Made by a program: the position numbers and the translations under genes. 64,000 bases of DNA from assembly GCA_009617715.1 (NCBI GenBank), contig VTFK01000117.1, positions 186,001 to 250,000 on the forward strand, written 5' to 3'. The notes below the pieces were generated by a model. The model was not told the DNA's origin and made no database searches. It was given only the letters and a program-made list of their open reading frames with translations. Positions 11,002 to 22,389 of this stretch are shown here, one piece after another. The stretch comes from Plectrocnemia conspersa (taxonomy: Eukaryota > Arthropoda > Insecta > Trichoptera > Polycentropodidae). Within the stretch, counting starts at the first letter, position 1. Each line of letters begins with the position of its first letter.

Positions 11002-11232
11002 TTTAGCAAGCATATTGCAGATACTCGCAGCAGATCATTAAAAATGCTATGATTAACCTTAAAAAATGCGCGCTACTTCAGGAATACTTTAGTATTGCGC
11101 ACTCTTTATGATGCTCTAATCCGCAGCATACTAGAAAGTAGCTCTATTATTTGCATTCCAGGCGTAATGAGTCAAAGTAATGAATTGAAGCTAAGAAAAG
11201 TACAGCATAAATTCCTTTGATATTTATATAAT
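11002..11232 (+). pseudogene. Non-LTR reverse transcriptase, C-terminal fragment
   Basis: A single + strand frame, broken by two TGA stops, reads FSKHIADTRSRSLKML, then LTLKNARYFRNTLVLRTLYD, ALIRSILESSSIICIPG and ELKLRKVQHKFL. This is the conserved region after the RT palm in CR1/jockey/I-like elements (l..Ly.alvrs.LeY.s..W.P....l..iQ.kFl). No RT core lies next to it, so it is an isolated 3' relic. Confidence 0.72.
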
Positions 11233-11439
11233 ACTTAAAGGAAATTTCGTATGTGTATGTATGTACGTTACTGGCGACTTTGTTAGCCCTTGTACACGTA
11301 TTTTCAAAATTTCTCTCGGAAATGCATCGAACAATTTACTAATTCCAACCTGTGTTGTCTGCACAGGTCTTAAACAAACACGCCTTTGTAATTCTTGGTA
11401 ATAATTAAAGTTCCAAGATCGAAAGCCTTGTTATAAAGT

Positions 11440-11720
11440 TGAACGTCAACGATGATACCTTCGAGTCATGTTAATAAATTTTGTATTACGGCGAGCAGCA
11501 GGGAAACTTGCAAGCAACCGCGATGCGGAAAACTTGAGGGTAAACTTGGAGTTTTGCAGCTCAGACAAGAGGCAAATGGAAATAAAAAGATTAAACTCGA
11601 TGAAAAGTTTTTCACTTGTCCTTTTTACCGCAGCATGTGTTTCTGGCTTTCGTGTCTGAAATACCACTAGTTTTGTGCGCTTTGATGCAAATTATCGTCG
11701 CGTGAATTTATCGCCGGTTT
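11440..11720. other. GC-richer island with overlapping short frames
   Basis: Frames of 63-73 codons on both strands overlap and share no recognisable motif. One + strand ATG at about 11597 gives MKSFSLVLFTAACVSGFRV then stop, which resembles a signal peptide but has no mature part. I treat the island as non-coding. Confidence 0.35.
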
Positions 11721-11999
11721 AACTGTGAAAACGGCTGTTTAACGAGCAATTAACTAGAGTAAGTAGATTTTAATTTATTATTTAATAATTAAAAGAACTT
11801 GATGACATCGAGTGAAGAAAAAAAATGTTGAACATCAGTTGCAGCACCTCACATATTATATTTTGTATAATTATCAAAATAATAATTAAGCAATCTTTCT
11901 TAAATCACACAATCTACTTAACTTTTTTATTTTGTATAAATAAGTATTTTATATCACTATTATTTCGATAGATCCCAACTTTATATATACGTTTTTAGC

Positions 12000-12330
12000 G
12001 CATACAACGAAAGGAAAAAATACACCATTCTCCGATCGTTAAACGAGCTCGTATCAATATCGCATTACGATGGTGCGTGAAAAACATTTCGCATAGGCGT
12101 TGCGAACTTTTTTTCCTTTTCAATTTCGCATCTTATCTCTCGTTTTCCCGGTTTGGTTTTTCCGCTTTTGATCGCGTCGCGGAAAACTTGAACGAAGCCA
12201 CCCTTTTCTGTGATCAAGTACTTTTATTATTAATTTATGTCGATATAAAAAAAGCGGCGAAACGGTCACATTGCCATCCTAGGGGTAAAATTCTCAGATA
12301 CGTATTAAAAAAGTTGCGAATTTATTGAGT
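12000..12330. other. GC-richer island
   Basis: An 83-codon + strand frame at 12077-12328 crosses it without recognisable features. It lacks an ATG in good context and is probably a chance frame in less AT-rich DNA. Confidence 0.35.
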
Positions 12331-13680
12331 CAAAAGTTCTGCACATATTCGTTTGGTTTATAATATTAAAGTTTGATAATGTGGCTATAGAACGTTGGCA
12401 TTTATAGCTGTGGATCAGATTGTAAGAACGCCGACCAGTAAGTTATTTTTGGTTACCCGTGGGAGTAAGGCTGTCTAATGCGACATGCGATCATAAATAT
12501 TAAAAAAGTGGGAGAAGTCAATAAAGGAGCATACATTATAGATACCAACGAAATAACTAATGAAGCTGAATAAATATCAGGTTGAAGCAACAGTAAAACA
12601 CATTTTCTCAAAGAAAAAATAGGTTAGCATCACTCAAGGTTGAAACTCTATGCTACTAGCAAGGAGAATATTAAGGACTGAAAATACTGAAGAAGTAAAA
12701 AACAGAGATAATTAAAAAAACTTAATAATAACAATTCGTAATGGTGGTGTGTTAGTAGCATTCTTTAATTCAAATTATTCTATTTACCATATAAAACTAT
12801 AAAAATCGTGGATGAAACCATTAACTGGTTCGTAGTATAAATTGAATTTGTGGCACAAGACATCATTAATTATACAAAATATAAAACAGACATGTGTCTG
12901 TCTGTTTATCCAAGAACTCCTCCCAAAAGATGAACTATAATGAATTAAAAGAATAAAATATGTTTATGCCTTATCTATATATTATATATAATATTTTTTG
13001 TATTAACTATTTTATTTATTATTGGTTACAATAAATATCATATTAAACTATAAATATAATTTAGCTATTAAATTTATCTGTGAACTCTTTAAATAATATA
13101 TATTCGTGATCAACGATGAAAACAACGGAAAAAACGAGTTTACTCAAGAAGAAAATATTTCAACCAGTATTTTAAAATTTCCGTAAATCATTTATTAATG
13201 AAACATAATACTTTTATTTTATTTATTTTTAAAACCTTTTAATTTATTTAATAATACAATATTAAAAAAAATTTAATAATAACAAGACAATAAATATAGT
13301 ATGAATTTGCAAAGATTTTACTAAAATGAATTACAAAATCATATTTGTGACTATTTAATATAAACAGTGTTTTGCTCATCAACTTAATCAATTCTCTTTT
13401 AAAAATTGAAGGAATCAACTTAATACTATTACTTATTAAAAAAAAGCCAATTTGACTTTTCTTTTAATTGTTTAATAAACAATGTTTTTTTTGCAGTAAA
13501 AATGGGACACCGTGTGAAACATTTTAACAGCTTAAGTTACAAAGTACGCGCTATAAATCGCTTTACGAAGAGATTCAATTTATCATTAAAACGATCTTAT
13601 CAGCTATTAAAATATTTTTTAAAAAATTGCCACTTTTCTGTAATGGTTCATCCAACTAAAAATGGGCGGATAACATAATT
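12331..13680. other. AT-rich filler
   Basis: No recognisable gene or element. A weak exon-like stretch at 12408-12437 has two competing GTAAG donors and is listed only as a candidate in the findings. Confidence 0.5.
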
Positions 13681-13701
13681 GAAAACAAAGGAAGCCCTGA
13701 A

Positions 13702-13843
13702 TATAAATACGGTAATGCGGAAAATCCGCTTCTCTCTTCACATCCACTCCAACTCGACGTCTCGAATATTAACCAAGATGCCTGCAGTCTACAGACGCGT
13801 CCACGCTATAACCCTGGCAACACAATTATTTTATTTTGATTAA
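13702..13843 (+). promoter_or_regulatory. Possible TATA promoter with a 21-codon frame
   Basis: TATAAATA at 13702-13709 is followed by a pyrimidine-rich stretch with TTCACATCC at about 13737-13745. ATG at 13778 is in good insect start context (AACCAAGATG) and opens a 21-codon frame MPAVYRRVHAITLATQ and on, ending at TAA 13841. The TATA to TCA spacing (about 38 bp) is longer than usual for an arthropod TATA/initiator pair. The frame is too short to identify; chance is quite possible. Confidence 0.2.
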
Positions 13844-13849
13844 AAAAAA

Positions 13850-14940
13850 ATACTTAGCATATTCTTCTGCTTTTAAGGTATTTTTTTGTTTAATTAACCT
13901 GTAAGATTAAAATAAAATTTCTTAAGCCAAAAAAGCATCACGTATCGTAAGCTATTACACAACCAATAGCAGTGAAGTTCCAGTATATATATTATTAGCA
14001 TTTCTTGGCTCTTAAAATTAATTTGAGATCCATTATCATCAATTTAACAAGCTTTTTGCCAAATAGGGTTCAATTTTATTGACTATCGTTCAGGATTAAT
14101 TTCTCAAACTAGTAGTATTTACAAATAATATTATAAATTGGTAAGGTTATTAACTCAATAATAATTAGGATTTTATGCCAAAAAAACATGAAATTACATT
14201 GTTGCCGGATTTAAGCAACACCAAATATTTTTTTTAGCATTGCTTCAAATCACTCAGGTTGCTCTTGATTCCAGTTTTTCAAATGTATACAAAAATTTTT
14301 AGTTTTATCTAAAATTTCATACTATGCCTTATACCTGAAATACACGATGAGTTTGCCCTTAACTTTCATGTATCACTTGAACTTCTACTGTCTTTTAAGA
14401 CTTGCAATGAAACTCTTCAATTCTTTTTCGATTTAGGATCTATCAGTAAAACCCTGAACTTGCATTTAGCGAAGCTTACACTTAATCGAAACAGACAACA
14501 TTAAAACTATGAGAATGTAATCTTATTGTGTACATAGCTTAATAATTATTTAAAGATTTTTTTTAAATATAGTTTAATAAACGAAGCAGAATTTTGCCAA
14601 TAGAAAAGGATCGATAATAACATTTTTATTAATAAATAATAATAAGGCGAACATTTTTAGGCATACCCTACGAATAAGCATTTTTTTAGCTCTATACCGA
14701 ATATTGATTTGTTAATAATACATGTAAAATAAATATATGAAGTGATTTAATATTTATATTATAAATAAAGGTTTTGTGATAATTAATATTTATTAAAGTA
14801 CTATCGATTACAAAAACTAAAAGTGTGAATAAAAGCATATATTCTGTAATTAATAACAATAAAATATCGCGTGTATTATTAGGTTTAAAAATTAGTAATG
14901 TAAGGTATACTCGTAAATGGTTTAAAATTAAATAATAAAG
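13850..14940. other. AT-rich filler
   Basis: No recognisable gene. The long minus-strand frame that begins in the next island (15186 downwards) runs out into this AT-rich DNA and has no motif. Confidence 0.45.
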
Positions 14941-14970
14941 TATAACCCTTTGTTTTGCGAATAAAAACAT

Positions 14971-15300
14971 TGACGTCACATCGTCCGACGTTAGTACCGC
15001 AGTACCTAAAGCACACACAGGAACAAAAAGAAAAACAGGGACGCCGGTGAAAGGCGGAAAGATTTGTATGGTACACACACAAGAAAAACGCCGAATTTCC
15101 TTCCCCAACCGAGCTGCACGAGGATAATGCGCCATTTTTATGAGTTTTCCACGGAAGCAAGCGAAAACCTGAAAGTTTCCTACCATTTTTTTCCCCCCGG
15201 CCGCACAAAGCTCGAGTGTTTTCTTGCGCTTCCTACTACCACTATTACACCGTGCCCTGGTCCGAGTTTTCCTCGTTCCGACTCGGAAGGATAGATTTAA
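14971..15300. other. GC-richer island starting with a CRE-type site
   Basis: TGACGTCA, the perfect cAMP-response-element palindrome, is at 14971-14978. The rest is CpG-containing. Frames are open in several phases on both strands over the same bases (14692-15508), which argues that openness here reflects composition, not coding. A regulatory role is inferred. Confidence 0.4.
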
Positions 15301-15558
15301 CTTTGCAGATGAATAACTCGCTCCTATTGTCCCTTAAGAGTTGTTGCAAAAATGACGGAACCAAGTTTTGTGGGTTGTGTACACACGAAAGAATATTTAA
15401 ACTCATGTATGTACAAAACGGGTATTTTATTGTATTGTTTTCATCGTGCTCTACAAATAATTTTTCTAATTTAAACTTATAAAGTGTTAACGAAAAACTG
15501 TTTAACATATTAAAATATTTTTTTAGAGCTTATTTTAAATAAATGGTAACTATATTTA

Positions 15559-15711
15559 ATAATTTTTTTTAGACCTTATTTTATTACGGTATTTTTACTT
15601 AGCATTTCTATCACAACTAAACTGGAGCTTTTATGTCGTTTTCCATTTAAATAATAATACAATAAAATTGAATAATTAATAAAAACATATATTAATACTA
15701 ATAGTTTAAAC
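15559..15711. repeat. 153-bp dispersed repeat, copy A
   Basis: Nearly the same sequence occurs at 46997-47149, with about eight differences including one T indel by eye. It starts with AATAATTTTTTTTAGACC and ends with ACTAATAGTTTAAAC. This copy has no transposon ends beside it, whereas the other lies between two copies of a hAT left end. Confidence 0.9.
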
Positions 15712-16249
15712 ATATGTACATACAACATAACAAAAGACCTAATACAAAGCTATATACGATTTATATATTAGGTTTTAGTGAAAACAGTTCAAGTCTACAA
15801 TAATGAATTATTGATATTTCCCCATTATTTGTATATTTTTGATATCGAATTTGTGTACCGCAACAATAGACCTAAAATTGAAACAAGCGTTTATTGTATA
15901 ATGTTTTGCAGCTAGCTGTATGAGTATTGTTTTTTGCAGATATATTATAATAGATTTTCAAAACTTGATTTTACTCGCCGCGGCATTGTGAACTACGAAC
16001 AATGAATTTGTTCGAAAGCATTGTGCATGCGTATTTTTGTATTCATAGGGAAAATTAATTTTCACAAAAACCGCAAAGCAAATTAATACTTCTATACTAA
16101 AAATATATTAAAAGATATAAGTTAATTTATTTACCAGACTAAATAATAATTAAAAAATATTCACTATTAAATTTACATATATTTGTATGTTTAATGGAAA
16201 TATTAGACTAAGACGCTTTAAATCATAATATTAATATATCAACCACTTG

Positions 16250-16520
16250 TGCAAGTTACAAGCGGTTCTCGCCAATTATGAAAAATAAACTTTGGCGTTG
16301 TCTTGCGTCAGTTACAAGGCGACAATGACTGACAAAGGAACTCGATACAGACGCGAAGCAAAACAATGCGAATTGTCTGTCTGCCGCGTTCGAGTGCCTC
16401 GTATAGAACCCACGGTTAATTATTTAACCAACATTTCAACTTCATGTCTCTCTGTCAAATGCCCAAACCACAGACCCCTTCTAATTAAATTTGAACCTTC
16501 GCATAAGGAGAGGGCGCGCT
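16250..16520. other. GC-richer island with a 76-codon frame
   Basis: A + strand frame at 16292-16522 starts at TTG and has an internal ATG at 16325. It contains five Cys, but no family or signal peptide is seen. The frame is probably composition-driven. Confidence 0.35.
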
Positions 16521-16522
16521 AA

Positions 16523-18570
16523 CTGTCTATTAGTGCAAAGTTGAAAACTATTTCTCTATACCTAATCAAATTCCGTAATTTAATACAAATATGAATTAAA
16601 AAAATCATGCAAAAACTGCATTAGAATACTCTAAAACTTTGATTTACATCAAATTTGTTATAGATTCATGTACCATTAAATAATATTTTATGATTTAGCC
16701 CTACGGGTAATCGAAACTATAATAAAATTGCATTCAATAATTAACAGGAGCGTTACACCTTTCTAACCCACATTAATTTGCTAAGTGATTTCGTGAAAAG
16801 TAGTACTTTTTGGCAAATAATGTTGAAATAAAATCGCACACTCGCTAGAAAATATTCGAATCGCGTGTGAAGTGTAGCCAAAAAATTTAACATTAATTGT
16901 AATCTATTCATAATGTTATAAAAAATTAACAAAGTTCACTTAATAGTTGTAGCGTATAAACAAACAGGGGACAATTAGTAAATTTTCATATCTAGAGCTA
17001 GGTCGCTCTTCTACTTATTAATTATTATTCATATTCATTGCCATAGTGTTATATACGATAATATTGTTTTACTCTCTTAGTTTCTGCGCACCGGATTTAA
17101 TTTTATAAATCAGTTTTATAAAACTGCATTTAAAAATATGTGTAATCATTTTTGTATTTAAACTAATCACTTAGTTGTATTTATATGTATATTTTAGCAC
17201 TTATTATTAATTTTAAAATCATTGAAAAATATTTTTACAAATAAAAAATGCAGTACTTTACATATGTATCTTACATTTGAAATTAGTCATGCTTAGGAAT
17301 TTATAAATCATAATCTTTTAAAAGTTGTGCTATTAATGTCGACAAACAAACAAAAAGTTTATATTTTTTTATTTACAGTTTACAAACAAGAGCTGCAGTT
17401 AAATCTTAAAAAAAAATTAAGCAAAAACTGACTGCATCAATAAATAAATCATGTTACAAATTAAAAAAGCAGCAATATGTAAAAAAAATAATATTGCTTT
17501 ATTTGCTATATTATATTTATAACAACAAATAGGTTAAGGACTTTTATTGGGACAAAGTTATTATGTTCATATTATTTTAATTTTAAAGTAATAATTAAAA
17601 GTTATACATATTCTATAAAATTATATATGCCCAAACAATTATTTAATAGTAAAAACTTAACATAAAACACATACATCATAATACTTCAATATGTCACTTT
17701 TTATTGCCTTAAAAACTTTACCGTGCAATAAAGTTATTTTATAGATAGTCGTTATGTTCGCTGTGAATTAGTATGTAATCTAGGAGAAAGGCCAATTTGT
17801 CAAAATACTCCATGGGCGTATTAATCCGGTCTAGACATTAATATTAAATTTTTGACATATTTCCATGCCATTTGCCATTGACTACGGCCGAAAGTTAATA
17901 TCGGCCGATGATTAATGAATTATTCAATGCTCTCTGGGATTATCAGTGTGTATTATACAATTGGTAATACATAAAGGATTAAATGTTTACAACTTCTATT
18001 TCAAATATTTTTGGGACAATAAATAGTCTGGAAACTCTCACATAGATTTTTACGTTTGTCATCTTTATGACATCAACTTTTTAGTCGATGTCTTGCTTTT
18101 AATTAATTTTATTTTGTTCTGACATTTCTGACTAAAGACATTATAATTTAAACTATAACCAACACATTATTTTACTATCTACGACTAATGGATGCAACTG
18201 TGGCGTAAACTGTTGTAAGACCGAAACATCTGTTTATTTTAAACTTTTAAAATAAAACCTGTTCCTTGTGAATGAAAGTAAAAGAGTTGCGTAAAAAAGT
18301 ATGTGATGTATATTATGGTATACTGGATTTGATAAATTATATTTGGTGAGATAATTACATACTTATTCAAAAAACAATAACCAAATAATAACATACGTAC
18401 TATGTATAATATATTTTAATTATTTATGTGAAAAATTCTAAATATCAAAGCAATTGAGACCGCTAGTTTAATATTTAATAATACCTTTGTTCAAGCAGTA
18501 GCCGGTAATTAGTGCTTAATATACGTATTTACTTAAAAATAAAAGTGTATTAATAAATGTATATCATTTA
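16523..18570. other. AT-rich filler with a small island near 17.75-17.96 kb
   Basis: No gene is recognised. Around 18190-18265 the sequence has GTAAGACCGAAACATCTGTT followed by AATAAAACC, resembling the 3' end of many CR1/jockey-type elements, but without any coding part. Confidence 0.4.
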
Positions 18571-18579
18571 AGCCATATC

Positions 18580-18894
18580 AAATCTATTGCCGTTTGTAAT
18601 AAATATGATAATTCAATGAGATTTAATGGATCAACAACTACTGGGTTGATAAATCATTTGAAATCTCGTGATATATATGTAAACAAAATTCAACATGAAT
18701 TTGCTATAAAAAGAGATTGAAAACTTAATTATAAAACCAAGATATAACACTACTTTGTTGTGTACACAAAAGGAATCTTTGGAGGAAATACTATCGAGTT
18801 GTCTATTAATGACGGCATGTCTATTAATGCTATGATTAAATCAAAAGCTATAAATGTCAACAAGAACCGCGACTATAAAAACAAATATTATTAA
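18580..18894 (+). pseudogene. hAT transposase N-terminal fragment (BED finger)
   Basis: One + strand frame reads KSIAVCNKYDNSMRFNGST, then TTGLINHLKSRD, which matches the second half of a BED zinc finger (C..C......gst..L..HL...H). Two stops (TGA, TAA) follow. In an adjoining frame is KESLEEILS, and back in the first frame NDGMSINAMIKSKAINV, matching the DG.s...i..S..i stretch after the BED finger in hAT transposases. It ends at TAA 18892. The DDE core and the C-terminal dimerisation domain are absent. Confidence 0.7.
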
Positions 18895-19199
18895 ACTTTA
18901 CGAAAAAAATGAACTCCTAAGTATATATCTAGAATTGAGAAATATAAATATATAAAAATGACGTCCTTCTGGTGCGTCGTCAAACGAGTAGCTAATCTAT
19001 CTGCTACCGCTTTGTATCAATGTTGCAAGCGTAATTTTAGTGTGTCAATAAATCTGTGTTCTACAATAAATATAAATACAAAATATAACATTTTTTTGTT
19101 AATAATAAACATAAAAATACGTGAATTGGGTGTATCCTTAAAAGCTCATAGCTATAGCTCGGATTATATTCAATGTATAAAATAAATCGTTGCAAAGTT

Positions 19200-19690
19200 C
19201 CCGGACTGTTATCATGTCTTACGCACTCGTCTCGCACAAAAGCTGCGAAAGCTCGCCGCCGGCGGCTATGTGAAAAACTGCAGCTTATTTAAGCTTCGGC
19301 GAAAGCTCCCCCATGAGTCACCGCATATTGTCTCGTTAGAGCCGGGCCGAGTGATAAGCTCCACGTACGATATTTATTGCCTCCTCATATCAGACGTCAC
19401 ATATTTACAATGAAGGCGAAAGCTCGTAAATCCCTAGCCTCGTTTCTTTTCCTTCCTCTGCCGCCAGATCTCAGATTTTCGCGCGCGAAAACGGCGCCGC
19501 ATTAAAACAATTTCGCGAGCTTTCACTTAATTAAAAAGCCCTCTGCCGCTGCCGGGAGCTTTGCGAAGCTCCCTCGGTCATATCTGATTGGCCATTTCAA
19601 ATTATCATTTGCGAATAATGAAATTTCGGCGCTTTTGTTAATCGTCACGGCGGATATTTACATTTGAGATTTGGTCGCCTTTTATATTTA
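19200..19690. other. GC-rich island with repeated GCGAAAGCTC motif
   Basis: The most GC-rich stretch of this part of the window. GCGAAAGCTC occurs at 19245-19254, 19299-19308 and 19417-19426, with an inverted near copy at 19517-19526 and a GGAGCTTTGCGAAGCTCC palindrome at about 19556-19573. Repetition of one ten-base word in 330 bp suggests a cluster of binding sites. It is not a protein-coding repeat, because the frame differs between copies. Confidence 0.5.
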
Positions 19691-21180
19691 TAAATATTTG
19701 GAAAAATAAAAATAAAAACATTTTTAATCCCCGTTTCGTTTTATTATTACAAAGGAGAGTGGGCAAAACTCATTTCGTGATTTGCTTCAAGATTATTATT
19801 GTTTTAGCGTTTTTAAACGATCGTTTCTTCAACAAAGCATAAAATAAACTATTATTACTTAGCAATAATTCTACTACATAAATTATTGACCTAATTTTTA
19901 AAAATAAATATTTTTTCAAAAGAATGTGACAGCTTATTAATTAAACAATGTACACGGTAACATAATGGTGAATAGCTTTCCACTAAATAATACAATTTGC
20001 AAATTTATATTTTGATATTTTACTAATAAGCATAGATTATAAGTGCCCATCAAACAAATTATATTTTGCACGTGTTACGATTATGCAAAACAAATCAAAA
20101 CATTATTCCTACTTAGTTAAACATTTAAACCCTTTTCGCATCACCGGATAATAAGAGGATTGGGTTGGCTGATAGATAATACCTAAAATTTTGAACGGGG
20201 ATGATATGCAAACATATGTATATGTATGTAATCATGTCTAATATAGAACTCTTAATTAAAAACATTTTCCTTGCGATATGTTTTATTAATTAATGTATTT
20301 GTTTTTTAAAAGTAAAAATTCGATCACACTGTCAAAATATTATTACGAAACAATAATGAAGAATTGCGCTTTTTATGGTAGTCTTAGATCTGTTCCATGA
20401 TTGTCTGGGGAATGTTTTACGATTGGTTTAGTCAATGGGGGATTTATACACGTAATAAAAATATAATTTTATTTTATTTTTATAACCACAATAAGGCGAC
20501 AAATGCGTTCCAAATTTATTTTTGTTATTGGTGTTGCGAGAAATTGAGCTTTAGCTTTTTTGCCCTTTTTGTTTCTTTTAGGTGAACACAATTTGAAGAT
20601 GCGATTGGCTTTTTATATTTATTTTGTATCGTACTTTTACTACATATATATTTGTCTGTTTGTATCAAAACAATAGTGATAAACACATTTAATATTATGC
20701 TTAAAACCAATAATATTTGCATTATTAAAATTGTATAATAATAATATATGTGAAATATGTTTTTTGTATTTATGCATTGGAATACATAAATTAAAGTTGT
20801 AAAGATTTATTTTTAATAATAAATTTATTATTATTTATTGTTTAATTTTAACAATTTAATACACAAATAAGTTTATTATTATAAAACCATCAAAGCGTAC
20901 TATTTACAATCAATGCCTTAAGCGTATAAATCGTTTTTTTTTAACAAATTGAAGTTGTCTTTTTATAGTTATTAAGATAATTAAATAATAAATATAATAT
21001 AATTCAACATTAACTTGTCTTAAAATATTGGATTTCTGTGAATTAAATAAAATTTTAGTAATAATACAAATTAAAAAAAAAAACAATATAACATCATTTA
21101 TTGTTTAACAACTTACTTAAATAAAATAAAAATATATAATAATACTGAAGATGCACTATATTATTAAAATCACCTTTTGT
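19691..21180. other. AT-rich filler
   Basis: Nothing recognisable on either strand. This would be intron of the + strand receptor gene if its 5' exons lie upstream of the window. Confidence 0.45.
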
Positions 21181-21248
21181 CGACCCCCAGCACAATGCTA
21201 CCATTGCTTTTATTACACATCTAATCCAGTTTATTAGTCACGGCCCAG

Positions 21249-21299
21249 GTATCTGATGTTTAATATTTTCGGCAAGTGCCAGCGTCTGTGCCGGCAGAG
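21249..21299 (+). CDS. GPCR exon: end of TM7 and helix 8
   Basis: A 51-nt candidate internal exon between CACGGCCCAG and GAG|GTAAAC. Only one of the three frames is open, and it needs one leading base (phase 2 at both ends). It encodes YLMFNIFGKCQRLCRQ. The pattern Y-x-x-x-x-x-F followed by basic residues and two Cys is that of the NPxxY(x)5F end of helix 7 plus helix 8 with palmitoylation-type cysteines in rhodopsin-class GPCRs. The preceding NP must lie on an upstream exon, which I could not find in the first 21 kb. The three exons that follow keep the same phase. The receptor subtype is unknown; a peptide receptor is a guess. If the intron is retained, the frame reads AGG TAA and stops at once. 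Confidence 0.6.
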
Positions 21300-21364
21300 G
21301 TAAACAATATAAATAAGTGCGATTTTTCACAACACTATGGAAAATTTCTCACGGAAAACTCTAA

Positions 21365-21551
21365 TATATAAAGGGGGATTGAGCCGAGTCAGTAAATGTA
21401 CGGGATTATGGATATGAGGAAAACTGACTTTCACCGTATATCACGCAGAGCGGTCCCTGTTTTACCTTCAAGGACGCGCGGCATTGATAAAGACTGTATA
21501 AATTTTAAGAAAAAACACACCTTGAATAAATTTAGCACAATCTTGGTGTAA
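21365..21551 (+). promoter_or_regulatory. Possible TATA/initiator and 51-codon frame inside the intron
   Basis: TATATAAAG at 21365-21373 is followed 26 bp later by TCAGT at 21389-21393, an arthropod initiator sequence. ATG at 21396 opens a 51-codon frame (MYGIMDMRKTDFHRISRRAV and on) that ends at TAA 21549. The GC-richer composition continues from the exon just upstream. No signal peptide or family is seen. It may be a small transcript start within the intron or chance. Confidence 0.22.
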
Positions 21552-22044
21552 AAGCGGACTCTGTCTTTCCACACAACACCCCAAAACATTTTTTTTTAAA
21601 TATTTTAAAATAAAATACACTATGGTGTATTAAATACCGTTTAATAATTTGATACTGATAACTTCTATAAAAATTGTAGTTAACAAAACTTTATATTTCA
21701 AAGAATTTTTATACGCTGGTATTGCACATTGATTTATTTAATGTCTACTACTAGGAGCTAATCTAGTTTGTATTATTTAAGTTTATTATTCTATGACTTC
21801 TTCTATCTTTCTTACTATGTATTATTTTATTTTTGTGTATTATTTTTATATATTTTTTTGTGTATTATATAAATACATTAAATTGTTAATTTTGTTTTGC
21901 CCATTAAAACAAAATTAACCTAATAGGACACAATATTGTTATAAGAAACTGAAATTAAAGTTACATATTTTTAATCGTAGTCAATTATTAATTTAATTAG
22001 GGTCACCTAGGATAGGACATAATATTATCAACAAATTTGTGCGC

Positions 22045-22389
22045 TTATAGGACAAGTTGCAAAAAATTATCTCTGGTCGGAGACTGTTTTACGAAAGTAT
22101 ACAAATTTTCAAAAGAACTACAGTTTAAAAAAAATAGTTTATTTGCATAACAAAGATATGCGTTGTAAATAAAAATGTGCAAAGGGATCGTCATAAACAA
22201 ACATGATGAAAACATAATGATACTAAAGCTCTTATAAACCATATGTTCGGTAAAACCACCAAACAATGTAACTGACATAATAAATAACATAGACACTAGT
22301 TGCTTAAGTAGTGCACCAGTGTTTGTAATGAGTGACATTATTGCATACATAAAGAACAAAGCTGGATGATACTTAAAAGTTGTGATCAT
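22045..22389 (-). CDS. Hypothetical multi-pass membrane protein fragment
   Basis: A 114-codon ATG frame on the minus strand, stop at 22045. Two or more strongly hydrophobic stretches are visible: ALFFMYAIMSLITNTGALL with LVSMLFIMSVTLFGG (about residues 10-45), and SFSIIMFSSCLFMTIPLHIF (about residues 54-73). The C-terminal part is hydrophilic (SPTRDNFLQLVL). The frame stays open for some codons above the ATG (YFDNFAPA). Codon choice is more mixed than in the flanking AT-rich DNA, which supports coding or recent coding. I do not recognise a family; transporter or chemoreceptor debris are possibilities. It is antisense within the intron between the first two receptor exons. Confidence 0.3.
   Translation of the reverse strand: MITTFKYHPALFFMYAIMSLITNTGALLKQLVSMLFIMSVTLFGGFTEHMVYKSFSIIMFSSCLFMTIPLHIFIYNAYLCYANKLFFLNCSSFENLYTFVKQSPTRDNFLQLVL

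Noticed and set aside
12408..12437. 30-nt exon reading CGSDCKNAD
   Set aside because: Two competing GTAAG donors give 14 or 30 nt, and nothing links it to the receptor exons; not strong enough for a feature.
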